A stretch of 64,000 bases of DNA from Mesorhizobium sp. SARCC-RB16n (GCF_008520305.1 NZ_ML703270.1:200001-264000), one strand, 5' to 3'; numbered from the stretch's first letter, positions 27,216-36,479 are shown. Notes: generated by a model from the letters alone, not told the origin. Numbers and translations are program-made.

Positions 27216-28320
27216 GCTGCACTCTCCGCTCGGAGGCAGTATCGTGGATCGCCGTTCTCACGGCACGGCCCGATACCTTGTCGAACAGGGACAGTCGCGC
27301 GCTGTTCAGCGTCAGGCCGACATGGTCGCCGGTGTTGAGCCTGATTTCGGCCGGCACCCGTGCCTTGATGATGCCGTCCGCCGTCTCCACCGCGACGATC
27401 TGCGTCGTGCCGAGATATTCGGTGCCGTAGATGGCGCCACGCAGTTTGGAGGCATCATCGAAGCGGATGTGTTCGGGGCGGATGCCAAGCGCCATGTCGG
27501 CGGGCGCGATGTCCTCGCGCACCTCCGGCACCGCGACCTTTGCACCCTGGACGACGATCTCCTTCGCGCCTTTGGAAAGCCCGCCGCCGAAGTGCAAAAA
27601 ATTCATTGGTGGCGAACCGATGAAGTCGGCAACGAACATGGTCGCGGGACGGTCGTAGATTTCGCGCGGTGTGCCGAACTGCTCGATGACGCCGTGGTTC
27701 ATGACAGCGATCTTGTCGGCCATCGACATGGCTTCCATCTGGTCATGTGTGACGTACACAGTCGTCGCGTGGATGCGGTTGTGCAGCTCGCGCAGTTCAT
27801 GGACCATCAAATCGCGGAATTCGGTGTCGAGGGTCCCCAGCGGTTCGTCCATCAGGAAGCATTTCGGCCGCCGCACGATGGCGCGGCCGAGCGCCACTCG
27901 CTGGCGGTCGCCGCCGGCAAGGCCAGAAACGGATTTGTTGAGCAGGTGGTCGATACGCAGAAGCTTCGCGGTCTCCTCGACGCGCGTGCGGATTTCGGCC
28001 GAGGGCATGCCTTGCGCCAAAAGGGGAAAGCCGATGTTCTTGCGCACATTCATGTGCGGATAGAGCGCGAACAGCTGGAAGACGAACGCGATGTCGCGCT
28101 CGCGTGCCCTGAGCATGGTGACGTCCTCGCCGCCGAGCAGGATCTGGCCGCCTGTCGGCAACTCGAGCCCGGCGATCATGCGCAAGGTGGTGGTCTTGCC
28201 GCAACCGGACGGCCCGAGCATGACGAAGAACTCGCCATCCTCGACGACGAAGTTGGAGTCCTGCACCGCGACGAAATCGCCGAAGGCCTTTCTCAGATGT
28301 TGGACGCGAATCTCGGCCAT
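27208..28320 (-). CDS. sugar/polyol ABC transporter ATPase, first copy
   Basis: A 370-residue MalK-type ATPase: GPSGCGKTTTLRMIAG, GLAGGDRQRVALGRA as the signature (A-G-G-D rather than the usual S-G-G-Q), FLMDEPLGTLD and YVTHDQMEAM, with a TOBE domain at the C-terminus. The start is set at ATG 28320 (AEIRVQHLRKAFGDF), two bases after the small membrane gene. The frame extends further upstream but would run through that gene. It likely pairs with the product of 26202. Confidence 0.9.
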   Translation of the reverse strand: MAEIRVQHLRKAFGDFVAVQDSNFVVEDGEFFVMLGPSGCGKTTTLRMIAGLELPTGGQILLGGEDVTMLRARERDIAFVFQLFALYPHMNVRKNIGFPLLAQGMPSAEIRTRVEETAKLLRIDHLLNKSVSGLAGGDRQRVALGRAIVRRPKCFLMDEPLGTLDTEFRDLMVHELRELHNRIHATTVYVTHDQMEAMSMADKIAVMNHGVIEQFGTPREIYDRPATMFVADFIGSPPMNFLHFGGGLSKGAKEIVVQGAKVAVPEVREDIAPADMALGIRPEHIRFDDASKLRGAIYGTEYLGTTQIVAVETADGIIKARVPAEIRLNTGDHVGLTLNSARLSLFDKVSGRAVRTAIHDTASERRVQHG

Positions 28321-28322
28321 GA

Positions 28323-28526
28323 TTATTCCGGGAACTTCGAGACGATGATGAACATCACCGTGCCGGCAAGCATGGTGATGAAGGAATAGGTGTAGAGCGA
28401 CAGCGCGAAAGGCTGGAACAGCATCAGGAAGCCGATGGCGATCAGCGCCGTCGCAACGTTTTCCATCAGCCCGCGCCTGGCCCAACGCGGCCATGATGAT
28501 TTCCTAGAGATGGCGGGGCGCGTCAT
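28323..28526 (-). CDS. small membrane protein of the ABC operon
   Basis: 67 residues with two predicted membrane spans (ATALIAIGFLMLFQPFAL and YTYSFITMLAGTVMFIIV) after a basic N-terminus. GGGAG is about six bases before the ATG. It sits between the permease and ATPase genes in the operon direction. Small membrane proteins at this position are seen in related rhizobial polyol ABC operons; the role is unknown. Confidence 0.75.
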   Translation of the reverse strand: MTRPAISRKSSWPRWARRGLMENVATALIAIGFLMLFQPFALSLYTYSFITMLAGTVMFIIVSKFPE

Positions 28527-28580
28527 GCGAAGCTCCCTTCCCTTTCCCCGTTCAAGGGGAGAGATGGCAGCCAGGTTGTT

Positions 28581-28723
28581 CCCCCACTCCGTCGCTGCTT
28601 CGCAGCGACACCTCTCCCCCCTCCGGAGGGAGAGGAAGGGAGCCTTGCTGAATGAAGTTCGCGCCCTTCCTCTCCCCCGTCGATCGGGGGAGAGGTGTCG
28701 AGCGAAGCTCGACGGAGTGGGGG
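28581..28723. repeat. Rhizobiales-type intergenic palindromic element
   Basis: Within a 217-bp gap inside the ABC operon. The outer arms CCCCCACTCCGTCG and CGACGGAGTGGGGG are complementary, with inner stems such as CTGCTTCGCAG and CCTCTCCCCC / GGGGGAGAGG. The structure resembles RIME-type repeats of rhizobia and would fold in mRNA, possibly tuning permease versus ATPase expression. Confidence 0.7.
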
Positions 28724-28743
28724 TCGATTTATTCCCAGATCAA

Positions 28744-29694
28744 TCATTTGCGCACCGCGCCGAAGGTGATACCGCGCAGCAATTGCTTGCGGAGCAGGAT
28801 GGTGAAGACCAGGATCGGAACCAGGAAGATCGTCGTGCCGGCCGCGACCGCCGGCCAGTCCTGCCCGCCTTCGCCGATGATGGTCGGGATGAAGGGCGGC
28901 GCGGTCTGCGCCGTGCCGGATGTGAGCAGCGAGGCGAACGCGTATTCGTTCCAGGCAAAGATCAGGCAGAAGATAGCGGTCGCGGCAATACCGGTCGTGG
29001 CTTGCGGCAGAACCGTGCGCCAGAAGGCCTGCAGCCGCGTGTAACCGTCGATCATGGCGGCTTCCTCATATTCGCGCGGAATCTCGTCGATGAAGCCTTT
29101 GAGCAGCCACACCGCCAGCGAGACGTTGACCGCCGTGTAGAGCAGGATCATGCCGAGCGCGGTGTCGGAAAGTCCGAGTTCGCGGTACATCAGGTAGATG
29201 GGAATGGCGACCGCGATCGGGGGCATGAAGCGTGTCGACAGGATGAAGAACAGAAGATCATCCGCTAGCGGTACCTTGAAGCGCGAGAACCCATATGCCG
29301 ACAGTGTGCCGAGAAAGACGGCGCAGAAGGTCGAGCCGAAGGCGATGATCAGCGAATTGACGAAGCGCGGCAGGAAGTTGGACGGACCGGCGATCACCAT
29401 GTTGCGCTCGCGCGCGGTCTCGTCGCAGATGCCTGTCGCTGGCCCCAATGAATTGATGTATTCCGGCGCCTGCCGCGTCCGCGTCGTGAACAGGTTGCAA
29501 TAGCCTTCGATGCTCGGCTGGAACACGATCTTGGGGGGGTAGGCGATCGAATCCGGTGGCGTCTTGAAGCTGGTGGCGAAGATCCACAAGAGCGGCACGA
29601 TCGAGATCAGCGCATAGGCGACGATGATGGTGCCGGCGATGCGCTTCGAGTTTGCCGAAGGTGCGACGACAGAATGGGCTGTGGTCAGGCTCAT
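28744..29694 (-). CDS. ABC transporter permease (MalG-type)
   Basis: A 316-residue inner-membrane permease with six predicted spans. The EAA-type cytoplasmic loop reads EIPREYEEAAMIDGYTRLQAFWRTVLP and contacts the ATPases. It overlaps the partner permease by 4 bp. A longer than usual periplasmic insertion (FTTRTRQAPEYINSLGPATGICDETARERN) follows the first span. Confidence 0.9.
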   Translation of the reverse strand: MSLTTAHSVVAPSANSKRIAGTIIVAYALISIVPLLWIFATSFKTPPDSIAYPPKIVFQPSIEGYCNLFTTRTRQAPEYINSLGPATGICDETARERNMVIAGPSNFLPRFVNSLIIAFGSTFCAVFLGTLSAYGFSRFKVPLADDLLFFILSTRFMPPIAVAIPIYLMYRELGLSDTALGMILLYTAVNVSLAVWLLKGFIDEIPREYEEAAMIDGYTRLQAFWRTVLPQATTGIAATAIFCLIFAWNEYAFASLLTSGTAQTAPPFIPTIIGEGGQDWPAVAAGTTIFLVPILVFTILLRKQLLRGITFGAVRK

Positions 29695-30638
29695 CTCTGC
29701 TTCACCTTGTTGAGCGCCTTTACGTAGATGTTGGCGAGACCGAACACCGCGACGAAGAGGATGATGGCGAATGCCGAGGAATAGCCGGTGCGCCAGCTCT
29801 CGAAAGCTTGCCGTTTCAGCGTGATCGAGGCAACCTCGGTCGTCGAGCCAGGTCCGCCACCGGTCAACAGGTTTACCATGTCGAACATCTTGAAGTTCTC
29901 GATGCCGCGAAACAGCACCGCCAGCATGATGAACGGCAGCGCCATCGGCAGCGTGATCGACCAGAACTGCCGCCAGTTGGAGGCGCGGTCGACCTCGGCC
30001 GCCTCATAGATGTATTCGGGGATCGAGCGCAGGCCGGCGAGGCAGATCAGCATCACGTAAGGCGTCCACATCCAGGTGTCGACGATGACGATCGCCCACG
30101 GCGCGAGCTGCACGCTGCCCAGCATCTCGAAGGAGGAAGGCGGCACGCCTGTGAAAAAGGCGACGATGTAATTGAAGAGGCCGGTCTGGGGTTGGTACAG
30201 GAAACGCCAGAAATTGCCGACCACGGCGGGCGACAGCATCATCGGCACCAGGATGATGGTCGTCCAGAAGGCGTGGCCGCGGAACTTGCGGTCGATCAGC
30301 CAGGCCAGCGTGAAGCCGATCACCGTCTGCAGCAGGATGGTCCAGAACACGAAATGCGCCGTCGTCTGCATGGCGATCCAGACATCCTGGTCGCCAAGGA
30401 TGCGCTGGTAGTTGGCAAAGCCGAGGTTCTTTACAACCTCATTGGACCGGTTGGCGCGGTAGTTGGTGAACGACAGATAGATCGCCCAAAACAGTGGGAA
30501 GATGTTGATGGCGAGCAACAGAAGGATCGTCGGCGAGATGAACAGCCACGCCAGGCCCTTGTCGCTGATGCCGCGGACCTTGCGCGCCAACGGTTCCGGG
30601 GTCGCCCGGGCAGCGTTCTCCGCGGTCCGATTGAGCAT
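29691..30638 (-). CDS. ABC transporter permease (MalF-type)
   Basis: About 315 residues with six predicted spans and the EAA loop PEYIYEAAEVDRASNWRQFWSITLP. ATG 30638, with AGGA seven bases upstream, is preferred to the longer frame from 30716. It forms the membrane channel with the MalG-type permease. Confidence 0.9.
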   Translation of the reverse strand: MLNRTAENAARATPEPLARKVRGISDKGLAWLFISPTILLLLAINIFPLFWAIYLSFTNYRANRSNEVVKNLGFANYQRILGDQDVWIAMQTTAHFVFWTILLQTVIGFTLAWLIDRKFRGHAFWTTIILVPMMLSPAVVGNFWRFLYQPQTGLFNYIVAFFTGVPPSSFEMLGSVQLAPWAIVIVDTWMWTPYVMLICLAGLRSIPEYIYEAAEVDRASNWRQFWSITLPMALPFIMLAVLFRGIENFKMFDMVNLLTGGGPGSTTEVASITLKRQAFESWRTGYSSAFAIILFVAVFGLANIYVKALNKVKQR

Positions 30639-30746
30639 GGTTAGTCCTGCTTCGGTCACTTGGGTCGTCTCTGTGATGGAATTTATCTGAACTGTGTCCC
30701 GTGCCAAGGGCGGCACGGGACACTCGGTCGTGGCTCGGGAGGAACC

Positions 30747-32075
30747 TTAAATCTTGCCGTCGTCCTGGAAGGTCGCTGTCCAGTCCTTCACCAGGCTGTC
30801 GAGCGCTTCCTGGGCGGTGCCCTGGTCGGCCACCACAAAGTCATGGACGCGCTTCTGCATCGCCTGCAGCAGAGTAGCGTAGCTCGGCTCCGCCCAGAAG
30901 TCCTTCACCATCTGCATCGATGCGAGGAAGTCAGGGGCGAAGGGCGCGCTTTTCGGGAAGGACGGGGCTTCCACCACTGCCTTCAGCGCCGAGTAGCCAC
31001 CGATCTCCCACCACTTCTGCTGAACAGCCGGCTGGGCAAACCACTTGATGTATTTCAGTGCGGCGTCCTTGTGGTCCGAGTATGAGACCACCGAGATGCC
31101 CTGGCCGCCGAGCTGGGTGAAGTGCGCGTCCGGGCCGGCGGGGTTGGGGAAGAACCCGATCTTGTCGCCGCCGACATTCGGGTCCTTGTACAAGCCGGGG
31201 AAGAACGCGAACCAGTTCATCTGCATGGCCACCTGGCCTGACTTGAAGGCGTCAAGCCCTTCCGACATGTAGGCGTCGGTCATGCCCGGCGCGGTGCAGC
31301 ACTTGTAGAGATCCTTGTAGAACTCCAGGCCCTTCACCGCGTCCGCCGAATTGACGAACCCCTTCATGTCGTATGGCTTCTTCGGATTCTCGTATTGGAA
31401 GCCATAGTCATAGAGGACGTTTGTCACGCCCATGGTGATGCCTTCAGAGCCCCGTTCGGTGAAGATATAGGCGCCGTAGACCTTCTTGCCGTCGATGTCG
31501 CGGCCCTGGAAAAACTTGGCGATGTCCTTGAGCTCGTCATAGGTCTTGGGCGGCGCCAGATCGCGCCCGTATTTCGCCTTGAACTCGGTCTGCAATTCGG
31601 GCTTCGAGAACCAGTCCTTGCGATAGGTCCAACCGACCGCGTCGGCCATCGCCGGCAATGCCCAGTAGTTCGGTGTGTTCTTTGGCCACTCCGAATAGCC
31701 CAGGACCGTCGCTGGCACGAAGTCGTCCATGCTGATCTTCTCCTTGTCAAAGAAGTCGTTCAGCTTGACGTAGTGGCCGTTCTCGGCGGCGCCGCCGATC
31801 CACTGGCTGTCGCCGATGATCAGGTCGCACAACTTGCCGTGTGAATTCAGCTCGTTGAGGAAGCGGTCGGCATAGTTGGTCCACGGCACGAACTCGAATT
31901 TCATGCCGATGTTGGTCTGCTTGGTGAAATCCTTGGAAAGTTCGACAAGCGCATTGGCCGGGTCCCAGGCGGCCCAGCACAGCGTCAGGTCTTCAGCGTG
32001 CGCGACACTCGAGGCGGCAGTCGACGCAGTAATCGCCGAGGCCAGTCCCAACGTCAGTTTCAAGCTCGATTTCAT
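30747..32075 (-). CDS. extracellular solute-binding protein (family 1) of the ABC transporter
   Basis: A 442-residue periplasmic sugar- or polyol-binding protein. The signal peptide KSSLKLTLGLASAITASTAASSVAHA with cleavage before EDLTLCW is clear. GGGAGGAAGG lies directly before ATG 32075, deciding this start over 32099. Binding-cleft hallmarks of family 1 proteins are seen (YWALPAMADAVGWTYRKDWF, GQVAMQMNWFAFFPGL). The ligand is unknown; the downstream dihydroxyacetone kinases argue for a compound whose catabolism gives dihydroxyacetone (glycerol-like polyol, dihydroxyacetone itself or a ketose). Confidence 0.9.
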   Translation of the reverse strand: MKSSLKLTLGLASAITASTAASSVAHAEDLTLCWAAWDPANALVELSKDFTKQTNIGMKFEFVPWTNYADRFLNELNSHGKLCDLIIGDSQWIGGAAENGHYVKLNDFFDKEKISMDDFVPATVLGYSEWPKNTPNYWALPAMADAVGWTYRKDWFSKPELQTEFKAKYGRDLAPPKTYDELKDIAKFFQGRDIDGKKVYGAYIFTERGSEGITMGVTNVLYDYGFQYENPKKPYDMKGFVNSADAVKGLEFYKDLYKCCTAPGMTDAYMSEGLDAFKSGQVAMQMNWFAFFPGLYKDPNVGGDKIGFFPNPAGPDAHFTQLGGQGISVVSYSDHKDAALKYIKWFAQPAVQQKWWEIGGYSALKAVVEAPSFPKSAPFAPDFLASMQMVKDFWAEPSYATLLQAMQKRVHDFVVADQGTAQEALDSLVKDWTATFQDDGKI

Positions 32076-32186
32076 GCCTTCCTCCCATTTGTGAAACACG
32101 TCTGGATGACGGTCTCAAGAGCCCTCAAACCTCTCTCCTCAGAGGCCCAAACATGGCGGCGTCGTCCACCGCGGATGTTTAGTAAT

Positions 32187-32216
32187 TTGTTTAGTGATGC
32201 AATTTTTACTAAACAA
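32187..32216. promoter_or_regulatory. perfect inverted repeat upstream of the ABC-dha operon
   Basis: TTGTTTAGT at 32187-32195 and ACTAAACAA at 32208-32216 with a 12-nt spacer. A third half-site (GTTTAGTAA) begins at 32178. It lies ~110 bp upstream of the solute-binding protein start in an AT-rich segment, so it is a likely repressor operator. No regulator gene was identified nearby. Confidence 0.6.
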
Positions 32217-32230
32217 GGCAAGCGAATTCG

Positions 32231-32246
32231 TTGCTGCGCCGCAACA
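32231..32246. promoter_or_regulatory. TGC-rich palindrome like the exo operators
   Basis: TTGCTGCGCCGCAACA is the reverse complement of TGTTGCGGCGCAGCAA, matching the form at 2761 and 5555 in the exo cluster. It lies just upstream of the TTGTTTAGT dyad, at the head of the ABC-dha operon. Confidence 0.45.
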
Positions 32247-32363
32247 TGTTTGCGCCGGTGTCTGAAAACGTTGGGAAAAGCGCCGCGCGCCGGTCGGATG
32301 AACGCGGAGTGTGAAAACCCTGTTGGGCTGATTCGGATGCCGCCTCGGAGCGGCGTCCCGGGT

Positions 32364-33049
32364 TCAGTCGACCCGCTTGGTGCTCACCATCACCGTCCGG
32401 ATCGGCGGCGCCGGCGGCAGCAGCGCGCGGATGTCGGCGAAGGGAAACATCGGCTCGAAGCGGAAGGCTTCGGCCCGCGAACCTTGCGCGCCGTTGCATT
32501 GGCCCGAGCGAAAAAGGTTCTGCGTCCGGGCGATATCGACGAAGCGATCCGGGTCCTGCGACTGGTGCATGCGGATCGCTTTGGCCTTGATGTCGGCATG
32601 GGCGGAAATATCGACATAGTGCGTCGGCGAGAAGCCGGTGCCACCCCATCGTGTCGGAGCACCGGAACCCCGAACGAAGCGGCGATGCGCACGCCGTCCG
32701 ACAGCGCGCGGTGGTCGGCGTGATAGTCGTTGAGCGCGTGCGTGATCGCGAGATCCGGGCCGATCTCGCTTATCAGCGTTTTCAGCGCATCGATCAGCGC
32801 GGCATCCGCCACCAGCCCGCCATCGGGAAAGTCGAGGAAGCGCAGCGTCGCCCCGAGCAATGCGGCCGCCGCCGTCGCTTCTTCACGGCGGACACGAGCC
32901 AGAACGGCGGGATCGCTCTTGCCGCCCCTGGCACCATCGGTGGTCACGGCAAAAGTGAGTTCTGCGCCTTGCGCGGCATAGGCGGCCATCGTACCGAACA
33001 TGAAGATCTCGATGTCGTCGGGATGCGCACCGAGCGCCAGTATCTTCAA
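32364..33049 (-). pseudogene. PIG-L family deacetylase, frameshifted
   Basis: The gene starts at TTG 33049 behind GGGGAGAG, giving KILALGAHPDDIEIFMFGT with the zinc-binding AHPDD motif and later NDYHADHRAL. The reading frame is intact to about residue 130. It then shifts near 32645-32662, in a run containing GATGGGGTGG. The homologous sequence continues in another frame as GGTGFSPTHYVDIS then RMHQSQDPDRFVDIARTQN to a stop at 32364. The 686-nt total is not a multiple of three. It is either a recent frameshift mutation or a sequencing error in the G-run. PIG-L enzymes deacetylate N-acetylglucosaminyl conjugates; the substrate here is unknown. Confidence 0.75.
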
Positions 33050-33073
33050 CTCTCTCTCCCCGGAAATGAAAAC

Positions 33074-33964
33074 GTGACGAACGGAATCCTGCTCGCCCTG
33101 ATCGCCTATGCAAGCTATTCGGGCAGCGATGCCGTTATCAAGAGCCTGGGCGGACAGTTCACGGTGTTCGAGATAGGCTTCTTCGCGACCTTGTTTGCCG
33201 GCTGTTTTCTGTTCTTCGCCCGGCCGGCGGGCGAACGCTGGCGCGATTTCTGGCGCATGAAGCGGCCTTGGGCCGTGCAGGCGCGGGCCTGGGCCGGCAT
33301 CGCCTCGGGCGTGCTCAGCGTCTATTCCTTCACGCACATTCCGCTGGCTGAAGTCTACGCACTGATCTTCCTGGCGCCCTTGCTGGTCACCATCCTGTCG
33401 ACCATCATCCTGAAGGAAAAAGTTGGTCCCTGGCGGTGGCTGGCCGTGGTCGCCGGCTTTGCCGGGGTGATGCTGGTGGTGCGGCCGGGTTTTCGTGAAT
33501 TGAACCTCGGCCACCTCGCCGCCTTCGTGAATGCCTTCCTCGCCGCGACCAGCGTCATCCTGCTGCGGTCGTTAGCCCAGCAGGAAAAGCGCACGTCGAT
33601 GCTCGGCGTGCTTGTGGGCTATGGCCTGCTGTTCAACGGGGTCGCCGCCGCCGCTACCTCTTTCACCTTGCCGAACGCCATGCAGCTTGTCTGGCTTGCG
33701 ATGGTGGGCGCCTTCACCGCAGGCGGACAATTGCTGCAGCTGCTCGCCGCCAAATATGCCCCCGCCAACCGGATCGCGCCGACGCATTATTCGCAGATCG
33801 TCTGGGCGGTGATCCTCGGCGCGTTGTTCTTCCAGGAATATCCGGATTGGCTGTCGCTGGTCGGCCTCGCGGTCGTCGGCGGATCCGGCCTGTTGACCAT
33901 GGTGCGCGAGGAAGCGCGGCTGGGCACGGTGCGCTGGAATCCGTTCTCTCGCACCCGGCTTTGA
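33074..33964 (+). CDS. EamA/DMT-family transporter
   Basis: A 296-residue membrane protein with ten predicted spans in two EamA repeats (TNGILLALIAYASYSGSDAVIKSL to MLVVRP, then LNLGHLAAFVNAFLAATSVILL onward). Such proteins export small metabolites; the substrate cannot be told. GTG 33074 is used because it matches the family N-terminus; the frame is open further upstream but covers the divergent PIG-L gene. Only 24 bp separate the two divergent starts. Confidence 0.85.
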   Translation: MTNGILLALIAYASYSGSDAVIKSLGGQFTVFEIGFFATLFAGCFLFFARPAGERWRDFWRMKRPWAVQARAWAGIASGVLSVYSFTHIPLAEVYALIFLAPLLVTILSTIILKEKVGPWRWLAVVAGFAGVMLVVRPGFRELNLGHLAAFVNAFLAATSVILLRSLAQQEKRTSMLGVLVGYGLLFNGVAAAATSFTLPNAMQLVWLAMVGAFTAGGQLLQLLAAKYAPANRIAPTHYSQIVWAVILGALFFQEYPDWLSLVGLAVVGGSGLLTMVREEARLGTVRWNPFSRTRL

Positions 33965-34019
33965 GTCGCCGCAGTCGGATAAGTTGCACGGCCCCCGTGA
34001 CGCCTGATATGCGGGCGCA

Positions 34020-36479
34020 ATGACGACCAAACCCTTGCCGGAGCTTCCGGTATCCGCCGTGCTGCCGGCGCTCAACGAAGCGCTCGGCTCCGGCAACAGC
34101 GCAGTGCTGGTGGCGCCACCCGGCGCCGGCAAGACGACGCTGGTGCCCTTGGCGCTGCTCGATGCGCCCTGGCTGGGCAAGGGCAAGATCGTGTTGCTCG
34201 AACCGCGCCGGCTCGCCGCCCGCGCCGCCGCCCGCCGCATGGCCGAACTGCTTGATGAGGAACCGGGCGCCACCGTCGGCTATGCGATGCGCATGGAAAA
34301 CCGGACCTCGGCGCGGACAAAAATCCTGGTCGTCACCGAGGGCGTGTTGGCACGCATGATCCTCGACGACCCCGAACTGCCCGGTGTTTCGGCGGTCATT
34401 TTCGACGAATTCCACGAGCGCTCGCTCGACGGCGATTTCGGTCTTGCGCTGGCGCTCGACGTGCAAGGCGCGCTGCGGCCGGATCTGCGTCTGCTGGTGA
34501 TGTCGGCAACGCTCGACGGCGCACGGGTCGCGAAACTCCTGTCGGGCGCGCCGGTGATCGAGAGCGAGGGCCGCGCCTTCCCGGTCGATGTCCGTTACGA
34601 CGAGCGGCCGGCCGGAGTGCCGATCGAGGACGCCATGGCCAAGGCGATCCGCTCGGCCCTTGCCGACGAGAGCGGCAGCGTGCTTGCCTTCCTGCCCGGC
34701 CAGCGCGAGATCGAGCGCACCGCCGAGCGGCTGGGCGGCAAGGTCGGCGCCGACACCGATATCGTCCCGCTCTATGGGCAGCTCGACGGCAAGGCGCAGG
34801 ACGCTGCGATCAAGCCGGCGCCGCCGGGCCGCCGCAAGGTGGTGCTGGCGACCTCGATCGCCGAGACCTCCATCACCATCGACGGCGTGCCCGTCGTCAT
34901 CGATTCCGGTCTGTCGCGGCTGCCGCGCTATGAGCCGGCCAGCGGACTGACCAGGTTGGAAACCGTGCGCGTCAGCAAGGCCTCCGCCGACCAGCGCGCC
35001 GGCCGCGCCGGGCGCACGCAGCCTGGCGCCGCCATCCGGCTGTGGCGCGCCGAGCAGACGGCGGCACTTCCTGCCTTCACGCCGCCGGAAATCCTCGAGG
35101 CAGACTTGTCCGGCCTACTGCTCGACTGCGCCGCCTTCGGCGTCGCCGATCCAACCAGACTTGCCTTCCTCGATCCGCCGCCGGCGCCGGCGCTTAATGA
35201 AGCAAAGGTGCTGCTGCGCGCGCTCCATGCCATCGACGAGGCGGGACGCTTGACCGAAGCTGGCGCGGCGATGCGCAAGCTCGCTTTGCCGGTGCGGCTG
35301 GCGCATATGGTCGCCGAGGCGGCCAGCAGCGGTCACGGCGGTGAGGCGGCCATGCTTGCCGTGCTGCTCACCGAGCGTGGCCTTGGCGGCGACGGTGCCG
35401 ATGTCGAACGGCGGCTGATGCGCTTTCGCGGCGAGAAATCGCCGCGTGCCACATCGGCGCGCCAGCTGGCCGAGCGCCTCGCCAGGCAGGTGGACGGCGC
35501 GAAGACCGGCGGAGCTGTTCCAGCCGGAACCCTGCTCATCCATGCCTGGCCGGATCGCGTAGCCAAGGCGCGCGGCGAGCGCGGCCGTTTCGTGCTGGCC
35601 AATGGCTCCGGCGCCATGCTCGACGCCGCCGATCCGCTGGCGGGCGAACCCTTTCTGGTCGTCGCCGACTTGCAGGGCAAGGCGCAGAATGCACGCATCA
35701 CGGCGGCCGCGGCGATCGGCGAGGACGATATCCGCTCAGCGCTGGCTGACCGGATCGAAACGCGCCGGCAGACGAGTTTCGACCGCGAGCGGCGCGCCGT
35801 GCGGGTGCGCGAAACCGTGCGGCTCGGCGCCATCACGCTCGCCGAACGCATGCTGCCGGCGCCGGCCGGCGCCGATGCCGACCGCGCCATCATCGAGGCC
35901 CTGCGCGAGCATGGGCTCTCCCTTTTGACTTGGAGCAAGGAAGCCCAGACGCTGCGCCAGCGGCTGTCCTGGCTGCACAAAGGCCTGGGCGCGCCCTGGC
36001 CCGACATATCGGATGGAGCGCTCATCGAACGCCTCGACGACTGGCTGCTGCCGTTTCTGTCCGGTGCGGCATCCGTGGCCGCCATCGATCCCGGTGTCGT
36101 TTCGGCCGGACTGGCGTCTCTCGTGCCGCATGACCTCCAGCGCAAGATCGACGCGCTGGCGCCGACCCATTTCGACGCGCCGTCGGGCAGCCACGTGCCG
36201 ATCCGCTATGACGGCGAATGGCCGGTTCTGGCGGTCCGCGTACAGGAACTGTTCGGCCTCGACCGCCATCCTTCGATCGCCAACGGTACGGTGCCCCTGA
36301 CGCTTGAACTGTTGTCGCCGGCGCACCGGCCGATCCAGACGACGCGCGACCTGCCCGGCTTCTGGCGCGGCTCCTGGGCCGACGTGCGCGCCGACATGCG
36401 CGGCCGCTATCCCAAGCATGTCTGGCCGGAAAACCCGCTGCTCGCCACCGCCACCGCCCGCGCCAAGCCCAGGGCATGA
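34020..36479 (+). CDS. hrpB: ATP-dependent helicase HrpB
   Basis: An 819-residue DEAH-type helicase (DExH box): Walker A APPGAGKTTLVP, motif Ia EPRRLAARAAARRM, motif II DEFHERSLDGDFGLAL, motif III SAT, then TSIAETSITIDGVPVVIDSG and QRAGRAGRTQPG. The HrpB-specific C-terminal domain includes the ending PKHVWPENPLLATATARAKPR. The protein is of normal length. The physiological role in rhizobia is unclear; in E. coli it is a non-essential putative RNA helicase. Confidence 0.93.
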   Translation: MTTKPLPELPVSAVLPALNEALGSGNSAVLVAPPGAGKTTLVPLALLDAPWLGKGKIVLLEPRRLAARAAARRMAELLDEEPGATVGYAMRMENRTSARTKILVVTEGVLARMILDDPELPGVSAVIFDEFHERSLDGDFGLALALDVQGALRPDLRLLVMSATLDGARVAKLLSGAPVIESEGRAFPVDVRYDERPAGVPIEDAMAKAIRSALADESGSVLAFLPGQREIERTAERLGGKVGADTDIVPLYGQLDGKAQDAAIKPAPPGRRKVVLATSIAETSITIDGVPVVIDSGLSRLPRYEPASGLTRLETVRVSKASADQRAGRAGRTQPGAAIRLWRAEQTAALPAFTPPEILEADLSGLLLDCAAFGVADPTRLAFLDPPPAPALNEAKVLLRALHAIDEAGRLTEAGAAMRKLALPVRLAHMVAEAASSGHGGEAAMLAVLLTERGLGGDGADVERRLMRFRGEKSPRATSARQLAERLARQVDGAKTGGAVPAGTLLIHAWPDRVAKARGERGRFVLANGSGAMLDAADPLAGEPFLVVADLQGKAQNARITAAAAIGEDDIRSALADRIETRRQTSFDRERRAVRVRETVRLGAITLAERMLPAPAGADADRAIIEALREHGLSLLTWSKEAQTLRQRLSWLHKGLGAPWPDISDGALIERLDDWLLPFLSGAASVAAIDPGVVSAGLASLVPHDLQRKIDALAPTHFDAPSGSHVPIRYDGEWPVLAVRVQELFGLDRHPSIANGTVPLTLELLSPAHRPIQTTRDLPGFWRGSWADVRADMRGRYPKHVWPENPLLATATARAKPRA

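Noticed and set aside
32390-33514. Long minus-strand frame covering the PIG-L gene and the start of the EamA gene
   Set aside because: Only its middle part encodes PIG-L sequence; the upstream part is antisense to the EamA gene and the downstream part is out of frame after the shift.
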